From assembly GCF_900101895.1 (NCBI RefSeq), contig NZ_FMVF01000010.1, forward strand, positions 1 to 64,000: a stretch of 64,000 nucleotides of DNA, read 5' to 3'. This DNA comes from Flavobacterium caeni (GTDB lineage: Bacteria > Bacteroidota > Bacteroidia > Flavobacteriales > Flavobacteriaceae). Shown piece by piece: positions 44,619 to 52,744 of the stretch. Made by a program: the position numbers and the translations under genes. Numbering within the stretch: position 1 is the stretch's first letter; each line of letters starts with the position of its first letter. The notes under the pieces were generated by a model. That model saw nothing but the letters and a program-made list of their open reading frames with translations, ran no database searches and was not told where the DNA came from.

Positions 44619-45168
44619 AAAACGCTGCGCCTGGTGCGAAAAAGACGATTTGTACCGCGATTACCACGACAACGAATGGGGCAACCCCGTGTATGACGAT
44701 GCCACCTTGTTCGAATTCCTGCTGCTCGAAACGTTCCAGGCAGGCCTGAGTTGGTACACGATACTGGCCAAACGACAACACTTTGCCAAGGCTTTCGACC
44801 GTTTCGACTACCAAAAAATAGCCCGGTACGACGAAGCCAAAATACAAGAACTTATGCAGGACGCGGGCATCATCCGCAACCAGCTCAAGATACGCGGCAC
44901 GGTTTCGAACGCCAAGGCATTTATGGAAGTGCAAAAGGAATTCGGCAGTTTCTCCAAATACATTTGGGGATTTGTAGACGGCAAACCCATCGTCAACCAC
45001 CACCAAAGCATGGGCACGGTCCCGGCCACGACGCCACTTTCGGACGCCATCAGCAAAGATTTGAAGAAACGCGGGTTCAAATTCGTCGGCTCGACGGTAG
45101 TGTACGCGCACATGCAAGCCACAGGCATGGTCGACGACCACATGGCCGATTGCTGGAAACGCAACTAG
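44608..45168 (+). CDS. tag: DNA-3-methyladenine glycosylase I
   Basis: Tag removes 3-methyladenine from alkylated DNA. The 186-residue protein has the family opening RCAWCEKDDLYRDYHDNEWG, with zinc-binding Cys and His. It also has the catalytic-region LLLETFQAGLSWYTIL and the C-terminal GFKFVGSTVVYAHMQATGMVDDH with further zinc ligands. It overlaps the transporter gene at its start. At its end it shares a CTAG palindrome with the convergent alanine dehydrogenase stop. Confidence 0.96.
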   Translation: METKKRCAWCEKDDLYRDYHDNEWGNPVYDDATLFEFLLLETFQAGLSWYTILAKRQHFAKAFDRFDYQKIARYDEAKIQELMQDAGIIRNQLKIRGTVSNAKAFMEVQKEFGSFSKYIWGFVDGKPIVNHHQSMGTVPATTPLSDAISKDLKKRGFKFVGSTVVYAHMQATGMVDDHMADCWKRN

Positions 45169-46238
45169 GCCAGAATCTCCTTGTACAAAATTTCGCCCCT
45201 GACAATGTTGAGCCCTTTCTCGAGGTCCTTGTAACGCGCGCACGCTTCCTCCCATCCGAGGTTGGCAATTTTGAGCACATACGGCAACGTCACGTTGGTG
45301 AGCGCCAGCGTAGACGTGTAGGGCACGGCCCCGGGCATGTTGGCCACGCAATAATGCACCACATCGTCTATGATGTAGGTTGGATCTTCGTGCGTCGTGG
45401 CGCGTGTGGTCTCGAAACAGCCGCCTTGGTCTACGGCCACGTCCACGAGCACGGTGCCTGGCTGCATTTCCTTGAGCATGTCGCGCGTGATGAGTTTGGG
45501 CGCCTTGGCCCCCGGAATCAACACGCCGCCGACGATCAAATCGTGCGTCTTGATGTGTTTTTTGATGTTGTAGGCGGTAGACAATTCGGTCACAACATGG
45601 CTCGGCATCACATCGTTGACATACCGCAGCCGCTTCATGTTGATGTCGAGGATGGTCACGTGCGCCCCCAATCCAGCGGCCATTTTCGCGGCCTGTATCC
45701 CGACGACGCCCGCACCCAGGATAAGCACCTTTCCGGGCGGAACACCCGGCACACCGCCCAGCAATACACCGCGTCCCTTGATGGGTTTTTCGAGGTATTT
45801 GGCGCCCTGTTGGATGGCCATACGACCGGCCACTTCGCTCATGGGCGTGAGCAACGGCAGCGAACCGTCGGCGTCTTCGACCGTTTCGTAGGCGATGCAG
45901 ATGGCCTTGCTCGCGATCATGGCTTCGGTAAGCTCGCGGCTCGACGCAAAATGGAAATAGGTAAAAACGATTTGTCCTTCGCGGATAAGCGGGTACTCGA
46001 CGGCAATCGGTTCCTTGACCTTGACGATCATGTCGGCCGCCGCATAAACCGCCTCGGCACTGCCCGTGAGCGTTGCGCCCGCATCCTCATAATCCGGATC
46101 GGGAAAGCCGCTGCCTTCGCCTGCCGAGCGTTGGACGAATACGGTATGGCCCGCACGGACGAGTTCGAATACACCTGCCGGCGTCAAGCCCACGCGACTC
46201 TCATTGTTCTTTATTTCTTTTACTACCCCTACTTTCAT
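45165..46238 (-). CDS. ald: Alanine dehydrogenase
   Basis: The enzyme converts L-alanine to pyruvate and ammonia with NAD. The 357-residue protein has KEIKNNESRVGLTPAGV, catalytic-type lysine in MIVKVKEP, histidine in YFHFASS, the Rossmann motif ILGAGVVGIQAAKMA, and VDVAVDQGGCFETTRATTH. The start at 46238 (MKVGVVKEIK) matches the family's N-terminus; the ATG at 46265 would lie in the promoter. A TATATTTG box is at 46263-46270. Confidence 0.95.
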   Translation of the reverse strand: MKVGVVKEIKNNESRVGLTPAGVFELVRAGHTVFVQRSAGEGSGFPDPDYEDAGATLTGSAEAVYAAADMIVKVKEPIAVEYPLIREGQIVFTYFHFASSRELTEAMIASKAICIAYETVEDADGSLPLLTPMSEVAGRMAIQQGAKYLEKPIKGRGVLLGGVPGVPPGKVLILGAGVVGIQAAKMAAGLGAHVTILDINMKRLRYVNDVMPSHVVTELSTAYNIKKHIKTHDLIVGGVLIPGAKAPKLITRDMLKEMQPGTVLVDVAVDQGGCFETTRATTHEDPTYIIDDVVHYCVANMPGAVPYTSTLALTNVTLPYVLKIANLGWEEACARYKDLEKGLNIVRGEILYKEILA

Positions 46239-46262
46239 GATGGTTGATTTTAAAAATTTAAC

Positions 46263-46270
46263 CAAATATA
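46263..46270 (-). promoter_or_regulatory. Candidate -7 box (TATATTTG) for ald
   Basis: TATATTTG on the minus strand fits TAnnTTTG and predicts a leader of about 20 bases. A CCCTA/TAGGG hairpin (46279-46295), possibly the end of aat, lies just upstream. Confidence 0.5.
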
Positions 46271-46319
46271 AAAGTTTACCCTATCAAAAATAGGGGTCGG
46301 ATATAATTTTCGATGAAAA

Positions 46320-46955
46320 TTACGATTTTAACGTCCTAATAAATGCGGCGCGTGGTATTTCGCGACAACCCAAAAGCGCGAGGTGGTCGTTGTAAAGCTG
46401 GCAATCGAGCAGTTTGTACTGGTTGGCCCGCAAATGCTCGACCAACGCGATAAAGGCCACCTTCGAGGCGTTGGACACCACAGAGAACATGCTTTCGCCG
46501 CAAAATACATGACCCAAGTCGGTACCATACAAGCCGCCCACGAGACGGCCCTCCTGCCACACCTCGACCGATTGCGCCTTACCCAATTCGTGCAGCTTGC
46601 AATAGGCCTCTACGATCTCGTCGGTGATCCAGGTGCCGGTTTGCCCCTTGCGTTTCGATTTTTTGCAATGCGTGATCACGCCGCGAAAATCGCGGTTGAA
46701 CGTTACCTCGAAAATGCCCCGGTTCAAGATGTTGCGCATGCTTTTCGATACGGTGAATTCGTCGAGGAACAACACCATACGCGGATCGGGCGACCACCAC
46801 AAAATGGGGTCGTCCTGGTCGAACCACGGAAAGATGCCGTGGCGGTAGGCCAGCATCAGGCGTTCGGGCGACAGGTCGCCGCCAATGGCCAGCAAGCCGT
46901 TCTCGTCGGCCGTTTCGACCGCGGGAAAAAACAAATCCTTTGACAAAAAATACAT
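46320..46955 (-). CDS. aat: Leucyl/phenylalanyl-tRNA-protein transferase
   Basis: Aat adds Leu or Phe to proteins with N-terminal Arg or Lys, marking them for ClpAP/ClpS-type degradation. The 211-residue protein has GLLAIGGDLSPERLMLAYRH, GIFPWF, LWWSPDPRMVLF and GTDLGHVFCGESMFS, all family landmarks. Its length is close to the usual 210-240. It lies between the DUF3127 gene and ald. Confidence 0.96.
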   Translation of the reverse strand: MYFLSKDLFFPAVETADENGLLAIGGDLSPERLMLAYRHGIFPWFDQDDPILWWSPDPRMVLFLDEFTVSKSMRNILNRGIFEVTFNRDFRGVITHCKKSKRKGQTGTWITDEIVEAYCKLHELGKAQSVEVWQEGRLVGGLYGTDLGHVFCGESMFSVVSNASKVAFIALVEHLRANQYKLLDCQLYNDHLALLGCREIPRAAFIRTLKS

Positions 46956-46963
46956 AACGACAA

Positions 46964-46983
46964 AGCCCCGAAAACGGGGCTCT
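46964..46983 (-). terminator. Terminator-like hairpin after the DUF3127 gene
   Basis: AGCCCC and GGGGCT pair around GTTTTC with a short TTTG tail on the minus strand. The tail is weak, so readthrough into aat is likely. Confidence 0.55.
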
Positions 46984-47004
46984 TGTTTATTGGTTTACCT
47001 ATGA

Positions 47005-47382
47005 TTAGAACGGCAAATCGTCGTGCTCTTCCTCGTTGAAATTCGCGGCAGGTTCGAACGTTTGGGCCGCAGGCATTGGCGGCGCTTGCTGGGCGACCGG
47101 CTGTTCGGCCTGCAAACGCTCTACGCGCCAACCCTGGATGGTATTGAAATAGCGCGTCTCGCCTTGCGGGCTCACCCATTCGCGGCCGCGCAGGTTGATC
47201 GACACTTTTACCTGATCGCCTGGCTTGTATTGGTTGAGCAGTTCGGTTTTGTCCTGCGTAAATTCGATCATGATGTGTTGCGGGTATTGCTCGTCTGTGG
47301 TCACGACCAATTCGCGTTTCTTGAAACTGGCGCTTACTTGCTGTTCGGCGTTGATTACTTTGATTCTTCCTGTTACTTCCAT
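47005..47382 (-). CDS. DUF3127 protein with an SSB-like C-terminal tip
   Basis: The 125-residue protein has a DUF3127 core (about 1-90) that looks like an OB fold: EVTGRIKVINAEQQVSASF, KRELVVTTDEQYPQHIMIEF and NLRGREWVSPQGETRYFNTI. A Gln/Pro/Ala-rich linker follows, then the acidic end NEEEHDDLPF. That end closely resembles the DDDIPF tip through which single-stranded DNA-binding proteins recruit partners. A nucleic-acid role is inferred; the function is otherwise unknown. It lies 21 bp after the flavin reductase gene. Confidence 0.85.
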   Translation of the reverse strand: MEVTGRIKVINAEQQVSASFKKRELVVTTDEQYPQHIMIEFTQDKTELLNQYKPGDQVKVSINLRGREWVSPQGETRYFNTIQGWRVERLQAEQPVAQQAPPMPAAQTFEPAANFNEEEHDDLPF

Positions 47383-47403
47383 CTTTCTTTGTTTTAAAAA
47401 TTC

Positions 47404-48282
47404 TTATTGCGGTTTGGCCAGCAATACCTTCCAAGCCGACTGCACGTCGTTTTGGTCGATGTATTCCTTGGCCTTTTGGTGTTGTTTCAAGGCGTCGTCA
47501 CTACTGAGCACGCCCTTGACGGCAAAATTCTCACCGACAAAAACGGCGATCTCCTCAGGCGTGGGCAACGATTCTACATTGCCGAGCATCCCCAGGTCGT
47601 TGCCGTCGAATACGGTGCTGCGTTTGACAAAATCGGGGATCTGGTCTACGCCGATGCCGAGCGTCGTAAGCGGTTTGGGCACCTCGAACAGCCCTGCGTT
47701 GGCACGCGAATACCAATTACCGCCCAACCTGGAAACCAAATCGATTTTGTGCTGGTCGATGCGACCAGCCTCGTCGAGGATGGCTTCGGAGAGGTGCATC
47801 TGGATTACCTCGCAGATGACCAGGTTGCCCGCGCCCCCGTTTTCGCCCAAAGCGATCACGTCGTTGACCTTGCACTCGAACTGTACCGGCGATTCGGCCA
47901 CGCGGTACGGCTTGACCTTGAGCGACGGCAACTTGGTGAGCCCCGACTTGACGAATTCGTCTACGCCCTCGGCATATTCGGTACTCGAGAGCGAGGCCTG
48001 CTGTACGATGTTATAATTGACCACGTTGATCACGACCTCCTTGGTCTCGAGCACGTTTTCGAGCGTGTGCTTGGTGGTGTTGTCGCGTACGCGGCGCGAT
48101 GGTGAAAAGACCAGAATCGGCGGGTTGGCGCTAAAGAGGTTAAAGAAGCTGAACGGCGACAAATTGGGCTTTCCCGATGCGCTCAAGGTACTCGCAAACG
48201 CGATGGGACGCGGCGCGACGGCACCCTGCAGGTAGGCTTGCATTTGGACGGTAGGGACTTCTTTGGGGTCTATGGTGATCAT
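47404..48282 (-). CDS. Flavin reductase-like FMN-binding protein
   Basis: The 292-residue protein belongs to the flavin reductase split-barrel family. The N-terminal part shows VAPRPIAFASTLSASGKPNLSPFSFFNLFSANPPIL and RDNTTKHTLENV, which contain the FMN-binding pocket residues. GGNWYSRA is at about 190-198. The longer C-terminus (to 292) is typical of Bacteroidetes homologues and of unknown role. It leads a possible unit with the DUF3127 gene. Confidence 0.9.
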   Translation of the reverse strand: MITIDPKEVPTVQMQAYLQGAVAPRPIAFASTLSASGKPNLSPFSFFNLFSANPPILVFSPSRRVRDNTTKHTLENVLETKEVVINVVNYNIVQQASLSSTEYAEGVDEFVKSGLTKLPSLKVKPYRVAESPVQFECKVNDVIALGENGGAGNLVICEVIQMHLSEAILDEAGRIDQHKIDLVSRLGGNWYSRANAGLFEVPKPLTTLGIGVDQIPDFVKRSTVFDGNDLGMLGNVESLPTPEEIAVFVGENFAVKGVLSSDDALKQHQKAKEYIDQNDVQSAWKVLLAKPQ

Positions 48283-48512
48283 ACAGGCGGTTTGAACAAA
48301 AGTATAAAAACGATGTCAGACTGCGTTGCAGATTTTCTACGACTTATCAACCATTCCAGCATTTCCTTAGACGGACCTATCGCGATTGCGAAGGTTTTCA
48401 TGGCTGTAAAAATTTATACTTATAAAAATAGGCTTTAACCTATTGCAGAAGCAAAAATTTATATCTAAATTCGACTTTTATCAATTTGATTTTCAGCCTC
48501 TCGTATAAAAAA

Positions 48513-50234
48513 ATGACAAACATGCCTTTCCCTAAAAAACACCTGTCCCTGAAGTATCTTTTCGCACTGACCTTGGCCTTGGTCTTTACAAACTGTCAAG
48601 ACGACGACGCCCAACCAGACAGCTCCGGGCGCAACGGCGGCGCGGCCTACCGTTACCAGGCCGTCCTGATCGACTTGCCCGAAACGCAACTTACGCAAAA
48701 CCATTACGGAGCTACGCTTGCCGGCCAAAACATTCTTTTGCTGAAAGTAGACGACCACACGCTTGTTTTTAGCGTCCCGGGCGATTTTCCTTTGGGTAAT
48801 GCCGAGCTGCTGGTGCCTGAATTGGACAATATGAAGATTGCCTACAACATTGTACAGCCTGCGCTCACCCAAAGTGCGGAGGCTACGATTGCTCCGCTTA
48901 TCTTAAATTTTGAAACCTACTTCGCGAGTATCGAAACACCAAATGAAGACAGCAATCTGGCACTTAACAATTATCTGGCGTTCAAGAACTATGTAGACAC
49001 CCAAGCAACGGCAGAGGAAAAAATGGAAATTGCCCTTTTTTATCAAACGAACAAAACAGTGATCGACGATTTCCTGTCGGTAGAAGATCTTGGCGGACGT
49101 GTCCTTTCAAGCAATGACGTTTCGGAAGAATTGCGGCAGAAGATTTACACCAAATTCGGCAAAGCCGGCGCTATGGCCATTGCCGCTGCGCTTGGCGGCG
49201 CGGGCATAGGAGGAATAATTGCAGGGCCTGTGGGTGCAGCGATTGGCGCAGCGGCGGCTTTTAGCGTTGTCTATCATAAAAACAAGGAAATAGGTGACGA
49301 TATCGGCAACGACTACGGTATCGCGTATGAAAACGCGGTCAATGGTGTGACCGGTGAAAACGACAGAAATACCACCAGTACCATGAGCCTTTCCAGTGAT
49401 ACACCCGCGACTTTTACTTTTCAAATCGCAAGAAGAACCATTATCGCAACCGACGGCAGTAACCAAAACGAAGCCATGCAAAAGTACTTTTCAAGTGTTT
49501 CGATGTTCAATGAAGCCGTAGACCACATGAACGGCATTATCAATAGCATCTCGATAGTCGATTTCACGGAGTTTAGCCACGAAACAGTTCCCTCTGACAG
49601 CAACGCCCAGCAGCAGGACGTAACGCTTGAAACCATGAACAATTTTTCATTCAGCATCGCCCACCCCAACCTTCAACTGATAAATTCGACACTGGAGAAC
49701 GAAGGCCTATTAAATCTGAAGGTAAAAATAGTAAACACGACGCAACCGTCCGTATCGGGAGAACTAAGGTATGCGTACAGCGATGCGCTGAATGGTTTTT
49801 CGGGAAAATTCCCAATAGAGGTAGAAAATAACCTGCAAGGTACCTGGACATTGACCCATTTTGATGGCTATGCCATGGGGATATGGGACAATGCTGACTG
49901 CCCGCGATACAGAACGGTATCGGGCAGCATTACCTTTACCGGGCAGTCCTTTTCTGCGCAATCCTATTCACAAGACCAAGGAACATGGATGGATGAGTTT
50001 GGCCAGATTCAATGCAGCACCATGAGTTCCGGGAACGAAACTTTTACCGGAAATTATGCAGGCGACGGCTCCAATTACCTGGTAACAAATCTTCAACTAT
50101 CAGGGCCGACGATTGGCGGTAATCCAAACGGACATATAACTGTGGTCGACAACAACCATATCGAAATGACCCTGAATGTCATTTGGGACGGTGTAGAGCC
50201 TGACACCGTAGTGCTCAAATACACCCGACAATAG
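48513..50234 (+). CDS. Orphan lipoprotein with a glycine-zipper membrane segment
   Basis: I do not recognise this family. The 573-residue protein has a lipoprotein signal (SLKYLFALTLALVFTNC). A mixed region of about 190 residues follows. A striking Gly/Ala-rich hydrophobic stretch at about 216-250 has repeated GxxxG-type spacing (ALGGAGIGGIIAGPVGAAIG). A Thr/Asn-rich central part and a C-terminal beta-rich domain (about 450-573) with GTWTLTHFDGY and GSITFTGQSF follow; the latter resembles lipocalin-like ligand domains seen in Bacteroidetes lipoproteins. The start at 48513 follows an A-run; 48522 is also possible. It stands alone. Confidence 0.75.
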   Translation: MTNMPFPKKHLSLKYLFALTLALVFTNCQDDDAQPDSSGRNGGAAYRYQAVLIDLPETQLTQNHYGATLAGQNILLLKVDDHTLVFSVPGDFPLGNAELLVPELDNMKIAYNIVQPALTQSAEATIAPLILNFETYFASIETPNEDSNLALNNYLAFKNYVDTQATAEEKMEIALFYQTNKTVIDDFLSVEDLGGRVLSSNDVSEELRQKIYTKFGKAGAMAIAAALGGAGIGGIIAGPVGAAIGAAAAFSVVYHKNKEIGDDIGNDYGIAYENAVNGVTGENDRNTTSTMSLSSDTPATFTFQIARRTIIATDGSNQNEAMQKYFSSVSMFNEAVDHMNGIINSISIVDFTEFSHETVPSDSNAQQQDVTLETMNNFSFSIAHPNLQLINSTLENEGLLNLKVKIVNTTQPSVSGELRYAYSDALNGFSGKFPIEVENNLQGTWTLTHFDGYAMGIWDNADCPRYRTVSGSITFTGQSFSAQSYSQDQGTWMDEFGQIQCSTMSSGNETFTGNYAGDGSNYLVTNLQLSGPTIGGNPNGHITVVDNNHIEMTLNVIWDGVEPDTVVLKYTRQ

Positions 50235-50273
50235 TCAACCAAAACCCGAATTTTCCACGTCATTTAGATGCGC

Positions 50274-50771
50274 TTATTTCTCGCGCAATTGCGACTCAAG
50301 CCACTTTTGTTCGTGTTGCTGGCGCTCGAGCCGGATTTGAAATTCCACGAGCGATCGTACGAGCTTATCGGCCGCGGCGCCCGGTTTGGGAAACGAACTT
50401 TTTTGGGGCTGGCCTTTTCGGCGTTGCATATCGAGTTCGGCCAACGCCCTGAAGTTGTCGCGTTGTTGCAGTTGCTTGGTCAGCGCTTCGACCTTGCCTT
50501 GGTTGTAGACCTGTCCGTGGCGGTTCTTGGCAAGCAGTTCTTCGAGTTGTTTGCGGCGTTCGGCGGCGAGCGCCGCATCGTTCAGTTGGGCCGCCTTGAG
50601 CGCGTCGTGGTCTTTGCGGATCTCGGCCAGCCGTTGTAAAGCCTCTACCGGCAAACTGCGCCGACCCGAGTCGAACATGGCCATTTGGCTACGGCTTACG
50701 CCCAACATCAACGCCAGGTCGGATTGTTTGATGCCGAGCATTTTGCTTGGGGTGGATTCACTTCTTTTCAT
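50274..50771 (-). CDS. XRE-like helix-turn-helix regulator
   Basis: The 165-residue protein has a lambda-repressor-like helix-turn-helix near its N-terminus (MLGIKQSDLALMLGVSRSQMAMFDSG), then RRSLPVEALQRLAEI. The remainder is a long, charged helical region (about 55-165), probably a coiled coil for dimerisation (AALAAERRKQLEELLAKN). The start at 50771 excludes a segment that overlaps the promoter. A TAAATTTG box and a perfect 13-bp inverted repeat lie directly upstream, so self-regulation is likely. The target genes are unknown. Confidence 0.83.
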   Translation of the reverse strand: MKRSESTPSKMLGIKQSDLALMLGVSRSQMAMFDSGRRSLPVEALQRLAEIRKDHDALKAAQLNDAALAAERRKQLEELLAKNRHGQVYNQGKVEALTKQLQQRDNFRALAELDMQRRKGQPQKSSFPKPGAAADKLVRSLVEFQIRLERQQHEQKWLESQLREK

Positions 50772-50786
50772 TGTATCGATTTGTGA

Positions 50787-50794
50787 CAAATTTA
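50787..50794 (-). promoter_or_regulatory. Candidate -7 box (TAAATTTG) for the XRE-like gene
   Basis: TAAATTTG on the minus strand fits TAnnTTTG. It is embedded in a dyad ATTTGT-G-ACAAAT (50779-50791). Confidence 0.5.
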
Positions 50795-50804
50795 CATAAA
50801 ATGT

Positions 50805-50836
50805 CAACATGTCACACGATTTGGTGTGACATGTTG
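50805..50836. promoter_or_regulatory. Perfect 13-bp inverted repeat, candidate operator
   Basis: CAACATGTCACAC (50805-50817) and GTGTGACATGTTG (50824-50836) are exact reverse complements, separated by GATTTG. The site lies just upstream of the XRE-like promoter. Related half-sites (TGTGACA, TGTTACA, TTGTCACAA) occur on both sides. Confidence 0.7.
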
Positions 50837-50983
50837 GTATTTTGTGTGAAAATGTTACAGGATTGGATGGGCGTTTTCCGACCGTTGTTTGTCACAACAT
50901 CGGTTGCTGTCGCAGAATTCGGTATATTTGAAGTGCATTTCGCAAACCGATATGCCGCAAACAACCAGACCCTCACCTATCCC

Positions 50984-51370
50984 TTGAAAATCAAAAGCCT
51001 CCACCATACCGCCATCATCGCATCGGACTACGCAAAATCCAAAAAGTTCTACACCGAAATCTTAGGGCTTGAGATCGTGCGCGAGGTGTACCGGTAGCAG
51101 CGCGATTCCTACAAGCTCGATCTGTCGCTGAATGGCCAATACGTGATCGAACTGTTTTCGTTCCCGAACCCGCCCAAAAGATTGACCCGACCCGAAGCGA
51201 CCGGTTTGCGGCACATCGCCTTTGCCGTAGAAAATATAGACGATGCCGTGACCGAGCTGCTATCCAAAAACATCAACCCCGAACCCGTGCGGACCGATGA
51301 GTTGACGCACAAAAAGTTTACGTTTTTTTATGATCCCGACGGTTTGCCGATCGAGATTTATGAACTTTGA
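50984..51370 (+). pseudogene. VOC/glyoxalase-family gene broken by an in-frame stop
   Basis: The reading frame KIKSLHHTAIIASDYAKSKK..LGLEIVREVYR meets TAG at 51095-51097. It continues in the same frame as RDSYKLDLSLNGQYVIELFS and on to DGLPIEIYEL at a TGA. Together the parts make a normal 128-residue vicinal-oxygen-chelate protein of the glyoxalase-like SMU508 type. The only candidate start is TTG, with no ATG nearby. The stop and the lost start suggest decay. A sequencing error at one base, or readthrough, cannot be excluded. Confidence 0.8.
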
Positions 51371-51528
51371 TTGCTAGCCTTGGATGGCCTTCCGTGCGCA
51401 TTTTTAGAACGTTACATGGTACGTATTCCACCAAGAAACCTTATCTTCGGGATAACGGATCATCGCTTTTACGGTCATCGCAGCCGCCTGCGGGGATGTA
51501 GGCCTTCGAACCCAAAATCGGACTTCTT

Positions 51529-52146
51529 TTGGACACAAAAAAACTACATTACTTCTCTGGCGTTGCGATTGCGATTTTCGTGGGATTTCACTTGCTCAAC
51601 CACCTGTACAGCCTTTGCGGAGCAAATGCCCACATCGCATTAATGGATGATTTGAGGGTCGTCTATCGAAACAGGATTGTGGAGACCTTGCTTTTATTGG
51701 CGGTCGCAATCCAAATCATTTCGGGGATCAAGTTGGCCGCAGAAAAACGGAAATCTGCATCGGGTTTTTTTGAAAAGCTACAGATTTGGACGGGGCTTTA
51801 CTTGGCGCTCTTTCTCGTCATCCATGTAAGCTCGGTGCTGATGGGCAGGCTGGCATTGCACCTGGACACCAACTTCTATTTTGGCGTCGCCGGGCTCAAT
51901 ACGTTTCCGTTGAGTTTGTTTTTCTTTCCGTACTATGGCTTGGCCGTACTTTCGTTTTTTGGCCATGTAGCCGCCATCCACGCGAAAAAAATGAACCGCA
52001 ACATCGTGGGCATTCGGCCGATCAACCAGTCTTTCATCATCGTCGGTTTGGGAATACTATCGACATTAGTGATGTTTTACGGACTTACAAATGGCTTTAA
52101 GGGCGTGACCATACCCAAAGCCTATGGGGTATTGACGGGCCAATAA
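51529..52146 (+). CDS. Small membrane protein with paired histidines (cytochrome b-like?)
   Basis: The 205-residue protein has about five hydrophobic segments: 9-25, 51-70, 89-110, 125-150 and 168-188. Histidines sit inside or at the edges of several of them (GFHLLNHLY, LFLVIHVSSVL, SFFGHVAAIHA), as in four-helix heme b proteins of the succinate dehydrogenase membrane-anchor type. A heme role is an inference only. The start is TTG at 51529; no in-frame ATG is seen near. It lies after a pseudogene and is not clearly in an operon. Confidence 0.7.
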   Translation: MDTKKLHYFSGVAIAIFVGFHLLNHLYSLCGANAHIALMDDLRVVYRNRIVETLLLLAVAIQIISGIKLAAEKRKSASGFFEKLQIWTGLYLALFLVIHVSSVLMGRLALHLDTNFYFGVAGLNTFPLSLFFFPYYGLAVLSFFGHVAAIHAKKMNRNIVGIRPINQSFIIVGLGILSTLVMFYGLTNGFKGVTIPKAYGVLTGQ

Positions 52147-52224
52147 AACTGGCAACCGCGATAAATTCCCCCAAGTCACCGACGGTCAAAACAAAGAAAA
52201 ATCAAAAACTAAAAAACACAAGAC

Positions 52225-52683
52225 ATGCAACAGCTACAATTCAAAAAAGACATCCACGCGCCGGCGCAAAAAGTATACGAAACCATGCTTGGGCTCAAGG
52301 ACAAGGCCTCTTACGAGTATTGGACGGCAGCGTTCAACCCGACTTCTACCTATGAGGGGAATTGGGAAAAAGGCAGCAAAATTCTTTTTGTAGGTACCGA
52401 TGAGAACGGCAAAAAAGGCGGTATGGTTTCGGAAGTAGCCGAGCACCGGCCTGCCGATTTTGTTTCGATACGCCACTACGGATTTTTGGACGGCGACACC
52501 GAAATCACCACAGGCGAACAAGTCGAAAAGTGGGCCGGCGGACACGAAAATTACCGCTTCGAGGAGCACAACGGCACGACCACCGTAACCGTCGAGATGG
52601 ACACCGTCGAAGATTACCTGGATTATTTCCACAACACCTATCCGAAGGCTTTGGAGAAATTAAAGGAGGTTTCGGAGCGGTGA
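52225..52683 (+). CDS. SRPBCC (AHSA1-like) protein
   Basis: The 152-residue protein fits the START/Bet v 1-like SRPBCC fold, a hydrophobic-ligand-binding cavity. It opens FKKDIHAPAQKVYETMLGLK and has YEYWTAAFNPTSTYEGNWEKG, FVSIRHYGFLDGD, and a final helix with YFHNTYPKALEKLKEV. Members serve in stress responses, but no precise function can be given. It is a single gene with an A-rich ribosome entry region. Confidence 0.85.
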   Translation: MQQLQFKKDIHAPAQKVYETMLGLKDKASYEYWTAAFNPTSTYEGNWEKGSKILFVGTDENGKKGGMVSEVAEHRPADFVSIRHYGFLDGDTEITTGEQVEKWAGGHENYRFEEHNGTTTVTVEMDTVEDYLDYFHNTYPKALEKLKEVSER

Positions 52684-52744
52684 AAAATGACCGCGGGCGG
52701 TGAACCCACGCAAATTCGCTATATTTACCCCACAAATTAGCCGC

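Noticed and set aside
48238..48438. 66-codon open frame between the flavin reductase and the orphan lipoprotein
   Set aside because: It overlaps the start of the flavin reductase gene on the other strand and shows no motif or promoter.
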